DNA of 43,133 bases. It comes from Pseudomonas floridensis (GTDB lineage Bacteria; Pseudomonadota; Gammaproteobacteria; Pseudomonadales; Pseudomonadaceae). Within the stretch, counting starts at the first letter, position 1; each line of letters opens with the position of its first letter. Below, in pieces: positions 9,939 through 17,302 of the stretch. The notes beneath the pieces were generated by a model. That model saw only the letters and a list, made by a program, of their open reading frames with translations, did not search any database and had not been told where the DNA came from. The stretch spans positions 1 to 43,133 of the forward strand of contig NZ_MUIO01000001.1 of the NCBI RefSeq assembly GCF_002087235.1, written 5' to 3'. A program made the position numbers and the translations under genes.

Positions 9939-10808
9939 ATGGATCAACTGGCACTCAAGGCCATCGAGCGCATTGCGTCCGCTACGCACGCGCCGTACCG
10001 CAGCATCGGCATTGACCGGCTGACGCCGATCATTGGCGCCGAGGTGAGCGGTGTGGACTTATCGCAGCCTTTGGGCAACGAGCAACTGGGTGAGATCCGC
10101 CGGGCGTTTCTGGAGAATCATGTGCTGGTGTTTCGCGATCAGCACCTGAGCGTGGAGCAGCACAAGGCGTTTGGTCGACTGTTCGGTAAGTTGCGCACCT
10201 TGCCGGTGGACAGCATCGATGGCGATGATCCCGAACTGGTAGTGGTCCGTGCCAACGCCCAGTCACGCTTCGTCGCGGGCGAAACCTGGCACACCGACGG
10301 CACCGCCGACCTTGAGCCTTCGATGGGGTCGATGCTCTACGTCAAGGAAACCCCGGCCATCGGCACGGGCGGCGATACGCTGTTCGCCAATATGCACCTG
10401 GCGATCGAGATGCTGTCACCGATCATGCAGCAGTTCCTTGCCGGACTGACCGCCATTCATGATGGCGAAATACCCTGGAAAGGCTTCAAACCGCCCGCCA
10501 ACCTGCCCAAGAGCGAGCACCCGGTGGTGGTGCGCCACCCTGAAACCGGCAGGCCGACACTGTTCGTCAACTCGGGGTTCACGTCGCATATCGTGCAGCT
10601 GTCAGGCGGCGAGAGTCAGACCCTGCTGAACATGCTGTTCGACCTGGTCGCCCGTGAGCCGATTCTCAGTTGCCGAGTGCGCTGGGCACCGAACACGCTG
10701 GTGTTCTGGGACAACCGCTGCACCCAGCATCACGCGGTCTGGGACTACTTTCCGCATTCTCGCTATGGAGAACGCATCACGATTCTGGGTTCGCGGCCGC
10801 AGGCTTGA
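9939..10808 (+). CDS. TauD/TfdA-type Fe(II)/2-oxoglutarate dioxygenase
   Basis: A 289-residue dioxygenase of the TauD family, which uses Fe(II), O2 and 2-oxoglutarate to hydroxylate or otherwise oxidise small molecules. The facial triad is visible as H118-T-D120 (in W-H-T-D-G-T) and H264 in the N-R-C-T-Q-H motif. The 2-oxoglutarate-binding arginine is probably in YGERITI near the C-terminus. The start at ATG 9939 is preceded by GAGGG. It lies 42 bases after mbtH as the last gene of the synthetase operon, so it is most likely a tailoring enzyme. By analogy with TauD-like enzymes of detoxin/rimosamide clusters it may hydroxylate the proline-derived ring. That substrate is inference; the family call is firm. 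Confidence 0.92.
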   Translation: MDQLALKAIERIASATHAPYRSIGIDRLTPIIGAEVSGVDLSQPLGNEQLGEIRRAFLENHVLVFRDQHLSVEQHKAFGRLFGKLRTLPVDSIDGDDPELVVVRANAQSRFVAGETWHTDGTADLEPSMGSMLYVKETPAIGTGGDTLFANMHLAIEMLSPIMQQFLAGLTAIHDGEIPWKGFKPPANLPKSEHPVVVRHPETGRPTLFVNSGFTSHIVQLSGGESQTLLNMLFDLVAREPILSCRVRWAPNTLVFWDNRCTQHHAVWDYFPHSRYGERITILGSRPQA

Positions 10809-10834
10809 ACGCGTGTCCCGGAGCAAAAAGATTT

Positions 10835-10918
10835 CGTGGGAGTGAGCCAACTGTTTTTAACGACCTCTTAGATACACCTTTTTCGCGAACAAGTTGGCTC
10901 CCACGACCTCGCTCCCAC
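10835..10918. repeat. REP-like inverted repeat, possible operon end
   Basis: Just after the dioxygenase stop, CGTGGGAG-TGAG-CCAACT (10835-10852) faces AGTTGG-CTCCCACG (10892-10905), followed by a second arm CTCGCTCCCAC (to 10918). The GTGGGAGCGAG/CTCGCTCCCAC core is the kind of extragenic palindrome common between Pseudomonas genes. The fold could also end transcription of the synthetase operon, though no clear T-run follows it. Confidence 0.65.
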
Positions 10919-10951
10919 CAGAAAGCGTTTGTTCGACGGGTAGGCGAGCGA

Positions 10952-11497
10952 TCAGGACGATGGCCTGGCAGCACTGCGCACTGGCTCCAGCGGCAATGTA
11001 TAAATCAGGTCGTCAAACCATTGATCACCAATCTGATAAGCCTGCGGCACGCGCTGCTCGAAGCTGAAGCCGCATTTCTCCAGCACTTTGCACGAGGCGA
11101 TATTGCCATCGGTCACAGTGGACTCCAGCGAGTCCAGGCCGATGGCGGCGGCGTAATCGATAATTGCCAGGCGCGACTCGGTGCCATAACCCTTGCCTTG
11201 ATGCTCGGGCAACAACAGACAACCCACCTCGGCATGACCCGGGGACATGATGCGAAAGCCGCTGACGCCCAGCTCCTGCCCGCTCAGCGTGTCGATTACT
11301 ACCAGGCACAGCCAGTGATCCGACTGCGGTGTCCAGGCCGGCAGTCGATGATCGAAACCCTTGCGGATCATCTCTTCGCCGATTTCTCCGAACACATACT
11401 GCATGGTCTGCGGCTCACGATGAAGCCTGAGAAACAACGGCCAGTCCGTGTCGACCAGCGTGCGCAGGTAAAGCCGTTCAGTGTTCAACTCAAGCAT
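10952..11497 (-). CDS. GNAT-family N-acetyltransferase (RimJ/RimL-like)
   Basis: A 181-residue acetyltransferase of the GNAT superfamily, RimJ/RimL-like branch, which moves the acetyl group of acetyl-CoA to an amine. N-terminal LNTERLYLRTL is typical of this branch. The acetyl-CoA loop is visible as LLPEHQGKGYGTES (Q-x-x-G-x-G), followed by LESTVTDGNIASCKVLEKCGF, the N-x-x-S-x-x-V-x-E-K-x-G-F motif. It is transcribed towards the synthetase operon and separated from it by the REP-like repeat, so it is unlikely to be part of that pathway. Substrate unknown. Confidence 0.9.
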   Translation of the reverse strand: MLELNTERLYLRTLVDTDWPLFLRLHREPQTMQYVFGEIGEEMIRKGFDHRLPAWTPQSDHWLCLVVIDTLSGQELGVSGFRIMSPGHAEVGCLLLPEHQGKGYGTESRLAIIDYAAAIGLDSLESTVTDGNIASCKVLEKCGFSFEQRVPQAYQIGDQWFDDLIYTLPLEPVRSAARPSS

Positions 11498-11718
11498 CCA
11501 TTGCTCCTTGCACGATCAGAAAGGCACGGGGTTTTGTACCCGGCGCGGGGGGAATGATCAATCACTGAATCAGTACATCAGCCTTTAACAGTGCGCAAGG
11601 CAAGATCGCTCTGTCATTTCATGCAATGAACGCCATGGCGTGGCGCGACTCTATTCATCAGCGCAGCGCGCAACGTCACCCATCACAGCGGCTACCGGCC
11701 TGACAGGAGCGTAACCCC

Positions 11719-12684
11719 TTGGACAAAAAACAACCTTTGTCTTTCAGCGAGCAGGAGCGGGCACAGGCGCGCCAGTTCAATCAGAAGCTCGCCCGGTTTC
11801 CCCGCTTCAAGGTCCGCAACCGCGTCATGCCCGTTCTGATTCAGTCACTGTTGCGCGTCAGCCAGATCGGCGGTGCGGGCAAACTCACCCGACACGGCCT
11901 GCGCGCGGAAAAGAAAATCGTCAGCGCCAATAATGTACCCGTGTCCGTGCGCATCATCAGGCCCAACGGCAAACCGAAAGGCGTCGTGCTCGATTTGCAC
12001 GGCGGCGGCTGGGTGATCGGCAATGCACAGATGAACGACGACCTCAACGTCGCAATGGTCAATGAGTGTGACGTGGCCGTGGTCTCGGTGGATTACCGGC
12101 TTGCCGTCTCCACGCCGGTCGAAGGTCTGATGGACGACTGCTTCTCGGCGGCCTGCTGGCTGCTGGGCAATGACTGCACGGAGTTTGCCGGCCTGCCGGT
12201 GATCATCGTCGGCGAATCGGCTGGCGGTCACCTCGCCGCAGCCACCTTGCTGAAGTTGAAGGAAAAGCCCGAGTTGCTGCTACGCATAAAAGGTGCGCTG
12301 CTCTATTACGGCGTCTACGACCTCACCGGATCGCCCAGCGTGCGCGCAGCCGGACCCGAAACCCTGGTCCTTGACGGTCCCGGCATGGTCGACGCCCTGC
12401 GCCTGCTGACGCCGGGTCTGACCGACCAACAGCGCCAGCAACCGCCGCTGTCACCCTTGTACGGCGACCTCAACGGTCTGCCGCCCGCGCTGATGTTTGT
12501 CGGCGACATCGATCCGCTGCTGGACGACACCCTGCAAATGGCCGAGCGCTGGAGGGCCGTGGCCGAGGTCGAAATGCACCTGCTGCCGGATTCACCGCAC
12601 GGGTTCGTTCACTTTCAGACGGCGATGGCGGGAAAGGTGCTGGCGCATGCGAGGACGTGGGTGAGTGGGGTGATGGGTGGTTGA
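11719..12684 (+). CDS. Alpha/beta hydrolase, HSL-type esterase/lipase
   Basis: A 321-residue hydrolase of the hormone-sensitive-lipase group, which cleaves short carboxylic esters. The oxyanion-hole motif H-G-G-G-W, the nucleophile elbow G-E-S-A-G-G, the acid residue in GDIDPLLDD and the late SPHGF histidine are all present in order. No signal peptide is evident, so it is probably cytoplasmic. The best start is TTG 11719, with ACAGGAGC about 8 bases upstream; no ATG gives a better N-terminus. It stands alone in the + direction next to the effector island. Physiological substrate unknown. Confidence 0.88.
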   Translation: MDKKQPLSFSEQERAQARQFNQKLARFPRFKVRNRVMPVLIQSLLRVSQIGGAGKLTRHGLRAEKKIVSANNVPVSVRIIRPNGKPKGVVLDLHGGGWVIGNAQMNDDLNVAMVNECDVAVVSVDYRLAVSTPVEGLMDDCFSAACWLLGNDCTEFAGLPVIIVGESAGGHLAAATLLKLKEKPELLLRIKGALLYYGVYDLTGSPSVRAAGPETLVLDGPGMVDALRLLTPGLTDQQRQQPPLSPLYGDLNGLPPALMFVGDIDPLLDDTLQMAERWRAVAEVEMHLLPDSPHGFVHFQTAMAGKVLAHARTWVSGVMGG

Positions 12685-12735
12685 TTTGCCGAGTGGGTCA
12701 GCTCTTTGGAAGTTATCTGGGGCGTTTTCTGTCTT

Positions 12736-13012
12736 TTAAAGCGTGTATGGCTGGTTTTCACCGCAATACGGCCTACATGCCGACGCGGCACGCCGGGCTG
12801 CTCGATTCGGCGTTCAAACACAAGGTTGTGGTCAAGCATGACCCGGTAAACCCGTTTCACATTGATCGCGGGCACGACGCAGCAGTCCCCAGACGCGACG
12901 GTATGCATAGCTGGGTAGTTCGCTGACCTCTTGCTGAATTTCAGTGACCAGCTCTACGTCATTCAGGTCTGCTTCGCCGTACTTTGGGCGATACCGATGG
13001 CTTGATTCGAAC
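12736..13012 (-). pseudogene. IS3-family transposase (OrfB) fragment, frameshifted
   Basis: Reading the minus strand downward from about 13012 gives FESSHRYRPKYGEADL, then VELVTEIQQEVSELPSY and RRVWGLLRRARDQ. The frame then shifts, continuing as VNVKRVYRVMLDHN, LVFERRIEQPGVPRRH and VGRIAVKTS. This is the helix-turn-helix/linker part of an IS3-family OrfB; the catalytic DDE domain is missing and a stop precedes the fragment. It lies immediately downstream of the effector gene and is clearly dead. The boundaries are where the similarity to the family fades. Confidence 0.82.
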
Positions 13013-13032
13013 CGTTAATTGCGAGCGCGCCA

Positions 13033-13085
13033 CCCCGAGCGCATGGACTGATCCCTTGCGCAGGTGCAAGGGCCACGACTCGGGG
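13033..13085. other. Nested inverted repeat downstream of hopAB
   Basis: An outer 7-bp pair, CCCCGAG (13033-13039) with CTCGGGG (13079-13085), encloses an inner 7-bp pair, CCCTTGC (13053-13059) with GCAAGGG (13066-13072). It sits about 45 bases past the effector stop codon. It could be the effector's transcription terminator or a leftover structured end of a mobile element. No T-run supports intrinsic termination. Confidence 0.45.
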
Positions 13086-13129
13086 AGCTTCCACGCAGGC
13101 ACGCCCTGTCGGTGCCAATCTACCGGGCT

Positions 13130-14896
13130 TTAGCGGGCTGCGCGGTCAGGAGCGATTCTAAAGGCGTACTTGGCGATAGTTTCAGCGTCAAGTCTTTCTC
13201 TGTTCATCGGATGCTCGGGCTTGCCTGCCAGGAATTGGGCAAGTTTTTTCATATCCATGAACACCAGCTCCTTATTTCCCTCTTGGCTGTAAGACTGCGA
13301 CGTGTCCGTCGACTTGGCCGCCAGGCCGATTACCCGCTGACCCTTATTGCCCAACGACAATGGTTCACCAAAAAGACAATGCGTCGCGTCGTCCGGATGA
13401 TGATCTGCCGCATCCTTGAAACCCAGCTCTTCGGATGCCGCATCGGCCTTGGAGATTGTACGCAACTGACTGAATTGTGAAGATATAGCTTTGGCGGCTG
13501 CACGGAGTTCTCTCATTTGCGCGACGACGTCAGGCCGACGCGCTGGTTCGGCTATGAAGGCATCAACAATCGTCTGTACCCTTACCCCCGGGTTCAGATC
13601 AAGCAAGCGCATTCCGTAAGAAACATTGCTCTCGTGATCCTCACGCTCCGGCATTACCGGCAATGTTGCCGCACGCGTGTCGCGTGGTCGCCTGGGTGAG
13701 CTCGCAGGTCCCATTGGGACGGCTGGGCGAGGCTCTTGAGCAACCAGGGGGCGCGGCCCCAACCTTCGGTTCAGCGCAATATTCAGGTTCAGCAGCGGAT
13801 GGTCCATAAGGCTCAGCGACGTTTCATTGTATGGACGAATCCCTGCACTTCTCAGTGCGCGCCTCAGATCCTCGGGTAGCGCTCGACCATGCATTATGTG
13901 GGCGCCAAGGGCCGTGTGCAGGCGCCCCATATTGACACCCTGTTGATCCAGGTGCCGCAGCGCGGCATCGGCATCGCTATTGCCACGATTACGCATCGCA
14001 ACCCTGTCAGGTCGGGTGGGCACCTGATTGACGCGTGGGGGGCTTCTGTCTACAGGCGTGCGAGAGGTAGACGCATTAGATGCGGTCGACGAACGTCCTT
14101 GATTAGGTGCCATCAAGCGGGCGAACCGTCCAAATAATGAACGCTGGCTGCTGGCCGATGATGCCGCCGCAGGACTGGCCGGTGCTGGCGTCGGCGACCT
14201 TGCTGGTGTCGGTGCCCGTGCAGGTGCTTCAGCCGCCTGCTGGCGAACAGCCCGACGTAGAGCCCCACGGAGCTCGACAGCGAGTTCCGAGTTGGGGCTT
14301 ATTCCAGTCATTGGCATATTGGGGAAATGCTGGAGAAATATAGTTTGCTCGGCTCGAGAAAAAGCCACTCCGTTGCCATTCATGGCATTGCGCAGCATCG
14401 TGCGAGTATGGGCAAGATCAGCGCCCGCTCCGACCAGTTGCTGAACGATGCTCTCGGCGTGAGCCGTCGCCCCTTGATGCTGCGGTGCACGGGCATAAGC
14501 AGGTGTCTGCGGCGTGCGTCTTGTCTCTGTTTGCGCATGCGGCGCTGCGGCGTCGGCATGTTCCTGCCGCGTATTTCTTCGCTCTGCATGTGCACGCGGC
14601 GTGGCGGGATCGGCAGGCGCCTGCGGCCTGCGGCGCACTACGGCATCCTCTGCTGTAGGCATACCCTGCTCCAGCCACTCTCTGGTTTGGCGCGAGAGTG
14701 GCCTGGACCGCGGGAGCCTCTCACGTCCGGCTGGCGGTGGCGATGCAGGCGCATCCGATGGAGACGACGGGACGTGCGGGCTGTTCGAGGAGCTTGCACC
14801 GCTGCTGGATCCGTGCGCGCGACCCGGCGCTGGTTCGGGCTCTATGTGTCCGCCAAGATAAGCGCCCGATGGCCCCGCTCTATTGATACCCACCAT
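13130..14896 (-). CDS. hopAB: Type III effector, HopAB (AvrPtoB) family, E3 ubiquitin ligase
   Basis: A 588-residue effector injected into plant cells, where the family blocks pattern- and effector-triggered immunity by binding kinases and ubiquitinating them. The start MVGINRAGPSGAY (ATG 14896) matches the family N-terminus; codons upstream belong to an IS remnant. Landmarks, from recalled AvrPtoB numbering: the Pto-contact Phe (AvrPtoB F173) is F191 in QHFPNMP; the E2-contact residues F479, F525 and P533 are F509, F555 and P563, all kept, so the C-terminal U-box-like domain looks functional. The N-terminus is Ser/Pro/Ala-rich, as expected for a secretion signal. It is about 35 residues longer than AvrPtoB (553), with an enlarged low-complexity stretch around residues 98-148 and extra residues DRAAR at the end. 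The N-terminus resembles HopAB2, whereas the mid region (DLRRALRSAGIRP) looks more like HopAB1. Controlled by a hrp box about 57 bases upstream. Confidence 0.96.
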   Translation of the reverse strand: MVGINRAGPSGAYLGGHIEPEPAPGRAHGSSSGASSSNSPHVPSSPSDAPASPPPAGRERLPRSRPLSRQTREWLEQGMPTAEDAVVRRRPQAPADPATPRAHAERRNTRQEHADAAAPHAQTETRRTPQTPAYARAPQHQGATAHAESIVQQLVGAGADLAHTRTMLRNAMNGNGVAFSRAEQTIFLQHFPNMPMTGISPNSELAVELRGALRRAVRQQAAEAPARAPTPARSPTPAPASPAAASSASSQRSLFGRFARLMAPNQGRSSTASNASTSRTPVDRSPPRVNQVPTRPDRVAMRNRGNSDADAALRHLDQQGVNMGRLHTALGAHIMHGRALPEDLRRALRSAGIRPYNETSLSLMDHPLLNLNIALNRRLGPRPLVAQEPRPAVPMGPASSPRRPRDTRAATLPVMPEREDHESNVSYGMRLLDLNPGVRVQTIVDAFIAEPARRPDVVAQMRELRAAAKAISSQFSQLRTISKADAASEELGFKDAADHHPDDATHCLFGEPLSLGNKGQRVIGLAAKSTDTSQSYSQEGNKELVFMDMKKLAQFLAGKPEHPMNRERLDAETIAKYAFRIAPDRAAR

Positions 14897-14952
14897 ATGC
14901 TGATCCTCTCCGACCTTGTGGATGCGGGCCAAATCACCCGCAAAATCAACGC

Positions 14953-14981
14953 TGTGTGGCAACCGGGCAAAAAAGAGTTCC
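14953..14981 (-). promoter_or_regulatory. hrp box (HrpL-dependent promoter) for hopAB
   Basis: On the minus strand GGAACT is followed by 16 bases and then CCACACA, matching the HrpL sigma-factor consensus GGAACC-N15/16-CCACNNA with one substitution. The CCAC half ends 57 bases before the hopAB ATG, a usual distance. This predicts co-regulation of the effector with the type III secretion system. Confidence 0.9.
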
Positions 14982-14999
14982 ATTTCGCCTGTCCCTGAA

Positions 15000-15195
15000 C
15001 ATCCTTGGCGAACCTGAGCAACCGTGCTTGACCCAATCTCAAAAAATAACTCCGGCTTCCACATTGCGAGCCTTGGTCAGAGTGGAACAACACACCTTAA
15101 GGCTTCCCTCGCTGCTCGTAAGCCGTGTCCAAGGCCTTGATGACCAAGTCCGCTTCCGGTTTTTCCCGACAACGCCCAGCCCACAACACGGTGGG
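15000..15195 (-). pseudogene. IS3-family transposase DDE-domain fragment
   Basis: The minus strand gives RVVGWALSGK, then after a one-base slip in an A-run (the T-run near 15160 on the + strand) PEADLVIKALDTAYEQRGKP, an in-frame stop, and GVLFHSDQGSQ followed by CGSRS. FHSDQGSQ is the second catalytic Asp region of IS3-family transposases. Both ends are missing. The fragment ends only about 20 bases upstream of the hrp box, so the effector promoter lies right against an old insertion boundary. Confidence 0.8.
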
Positions 15196-15204
15196 CAAAA
15201 AGAT

Positions 15205-15554
15205 TTAGGGTTCGTCTGAAAAGTCAGCCCGCATGCATCTTTCGATGCAAGCCAGTGTGACCATCGCTTTAAAGCTACTTGCCAGCTTGTCGTAACGCGT
15301 ACAGATCCGACGTTTTTCCTTGAGCCAGCTGAACAACCGCTCAATAACGTTGCGTTTTTTATACTGAGGCCCGTCAAACAGCCGAGGCAGGCCAAGTTGC
15401 AGGCCCTTTTTTCCAGCGCCGTTGGCTGCCCGGGTGGCCCGGATTGACGTGGAATCGACCATCCAGGGTCCAGATCGATGAAACCGTCTTTTCGCAAACG
15501 AAGATGAAGGTGGCGCAGGACCTGCTTAAACAAGGCGACTTTTCAGAGAAATCC
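15205..15554 (-). mobile_element. Internally deleted IS5-family element with both terminal repeats
   Basis: A short (about 350 bp) element bounded by TCTGAAAAGTC (15215-15225) and its complement GACTTTTCAGA (15537-15547); the similarity extends outward as GGgTTcg and GGaTTtc. Inside, on the minus strand (15205-15462), is a transposase remnant of 85 codons. MVDSTSIRATRAANGAGKKG is joined directly to GLPRLFDGPQYKKRNVIERL and FSWLKEKRRICTRYDKLASS, ending ACIERCMRADFSDEP. A full IS5-family transposase has well over 100 residues between these parts, so the catalytic core is deleted. It may be mobilisable only in trans, like a MITE. No convincing target duplication was seen. Confidence 0.78.
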
Positions 15555-15700
15555 TGGAAAAGGGGTGGTCAGCATCTTGATATCCCTGATTCGGTTTTGA
15601 TGGTGTCAGCAGTAGTTGATGCGTGGCCATTCGAATGCCTGGAACTCTGTCGACTTGGCGATTCAGATATGTTTTTCTCAGGGCGGCGTTATAAAAAGCT
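15555..15700 (+). other. Unrecognised coding-like fragment
   Basis: Immediately outside the IS5-family remnant the + strand has a stop-free, protein-like frame: KRGGQHLDIPDSVLMVSAVV followed by DAWPFECLELCRLGDSDMFF. It has no start codon of its own and runs into the antisense of the next gene, so it looks like the internal or C-terminal piece of a gene broken by the insertion. I do not recognise the family. The base composition is more AT-rich than the neighbours, which fits acquired DNA. Confidence 0.35.
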
Positions 15701-15701
15701 A

Positions 15702-16598
15702 CTACCGCCCATAAACCTCCGCCAACTGCGCTTGCGTCAATGCGTCCTCGAACGGCACGGGTACGGCTTTAACCGCACCATACAAATTCCGATACCGCGA
15801 GTAATTCCCGCTGCCTGCCAGCTGATAGCCACGTTCCACCACACGCTGACCATCCAGCACATACCTCAGTGTTTCCTGAGCCGCGGCCGGTGGATCAGGG
15901 AGCGTCATGTCTGCAGCCAGCAAGCGCATCGATTCATCGATGCACTCGTCGAGGGCGGCGGTGACTAGGGGCAAGTCGAGGGTGCCGTCATCGATGCACA
16001 GCTTGCCGCAGCGTCGGATCGGTTGACTCGTGACTTCGATACGCATGCGGTACAACACCGACCCTGCTATGTCCTGCACCTGTACCTGGTTGATCAGTAC
16101 AAAGCTGCCGCGATCCGAAGTCAGCATCAGCTTGGGCTCTACCATCAGGCGGGCGCTGATGGTGCCGGTGCCTTGTTTGATGCCCGCTGCCTGTGAGGCC
16201 TGCTGAAAACGCTGTTGCAAACGTTCTTGCAGTTGCACCCCGGCCAGCAGGGTGGCCAGTGGCTGTGACTCCTTGACGGCTGCATTTTCGGCATCTCGTT
16301 GCAGGCTGCCGCTGCCCATTTGAGTGTTGATCAGGCTGGCAACCAGCACACCCGCGACTCCTGCACCCGCGCCGGAACTCGATACGAGGTTGTAGCTGGA
16401 CGACGCGGCTTTTTTCGCAGCTTCGGGGTCGATGACGGTGCTCGCACCGACGAATGTGGGCGGCAGTTGCAGGTCAACTTTGACGCCGTGGGTCTGCACA
16501 TAGACGACGGCGCTTTGCGATTTGAAACCCGCTGGCGGCGCAGGTTTCTGCGCGCAACCGGCCAGTGAGAGCAGGGCCAGTGCCATGGCCGAAATCAA
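15702..16598 (-). CDS. Predicted lipoprotein of unknown function
   Basis: A 298-residue predicted lipoprotein with the lipobox L-A-G-C at Cys15. The start is most likely TTG 16598, whose TTGA overlaps the TGA stop of the upstream lipoprotein gene; an ATG lies at 16586 but gives a very short signal. The mature protein has a Gly/Ser/Ala-rich hydrophobic stretch (SSGAGAGVAGVLVASLINTQ) that could insert in or lie on a membrane, then a mixed domain with CGKLCIDDGTLDLPLVTAALDEC. No catalytic motif is recognised. It is translationally coupled to the next lipoprotein gene, so the two probably work together at the envelope. Confidence 0.75.
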   Translation of the reverse strand: MISAMALALLSLAGCAQKPAPPAGFKSQSAVVYVQTHGVKVDLQLPPTFVGASTVIDPEAAKKAASSSYNLVSSSGAGAGVAGVLVASLINTQMGSGSLQRDAENAAVKESQPLATLLAGVQLQERLQQRFQQASQAAGIKQGTGTISARLMVEPKLMLTSDRGSFVLINQVQVQDIAGSVLYRMRIEVTSQPIRRCGKLCIDDGTLDLPLVTAALDECIDESMRLLAADMTLPDPPAAAQETLRYVLDGQRVVERGYQLAGSGNYSRYRNLYGAVKAVPVPFEDALTQAQLAEVYGR

Positions 16599-17302
16599 TG
16601 TGCGTCTCGCTGTTCGAACGCGCCCAACATTTGCTGGCGGCTCGTGTCCATCGCCTGATAGAAGGCGTTGGTGAGGTTTGGATAGTTCGGCTCATCCCAC
16701 TCGCCTTGTGCAGCTTGTACGACAGTGAAGGCTTTGAACCACATCAGCTTGCTGTCATTGAGATCGACAATCATGCCTTGCCCGATGATTTGCGCCATTG
16801 GCACGCTGGTCGGCACCACACTGTAGTAGCTGCGCGTGGCGCCCGTGCCCTGAACATTGATGAGCAGCAGACGATCGACGCCGTAGGTTGTCTTGATCGA
16901 TGACAGGTCGCGGATTGTATAGCCTTCACGGAAGCTGACTTCCTTGTAGGTATTCAGGTCGACCGGTTCGTTGATGCGCTTTGCCTTGTAACCTTTCGCT
17001 TTCAGTTTGGCGACTATAGCGTCAGGCAGTGTGTTGAGGTCTTTGACCTGCCACTTTTCGACATTGCCGCGCAGGCTGCTGTTGACGCTGGTATTGACCG
17101 CCAGGTCCAGCAATCCCTGGGTACCCGTCAATGCCAGCACGGGCTGCGGTATGACGGTAATCGCGACGCCGATGGTCTGCTCTTTGCCGTCCCAGAACTG
17201 ATGATCCAGCGCCACTGGAGGTTGAACGTGGGCACAGCCGGTGAGGGCCAGACAGGCCAGCAGAGTCAGTGCCGCCAAGGAGCGAAGTGCGTGAAAAGAC
17301 AT
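16595..17302 (-). CDS. Predicted lipoprotein of unknown function
   Basis: A 235-residue predicted lipoprotein. Its N-terminus MSFHALRSLAALTLLACLAL is followed by TGC, a good signal peptide with lipobox L-T-G-C at Cys23. The mature part resembles small periplasmic/outer-membrane-anchored proteins that bind or sense, with no enzyme motif visible. It is the first gene of a two-gene minus-strand unit with the 298-residue lipoprotein, overlapping it by four bases. Just upstream (about 17310-17395) is an AT-rich stretch that probably holds the promoter. Function unknown. Confidence 0.8.
   Translation of the reverse strand: MSFHALRSLAALTLLACLALTGCAHVQPPVALDHQFWDGKEQTIGVAITVIPQPVLALTGTQGLLDLAVNTSVNSSLRGNVEKWQVKDLNTLPDAIVAKLKAKGYKAKRINEPVDLNTYKEVSFREGYTIRDLSSIKTTYGVDRLLLINVQGTGATRSYYSVVPTSVPMAQIIGQGMIVDLNDSKLMWFKAFTVVQAAQGEWDEPNYPNLTNAFYQAMDTSRQQMLGAFEQRDAH

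Noticed and set aside
14327..14998. Plus-strand frame opposite hopAB
   Set aside because: Cys/Arg-rich antisense translation; the minus-strand effector is certain and has its own promoter.
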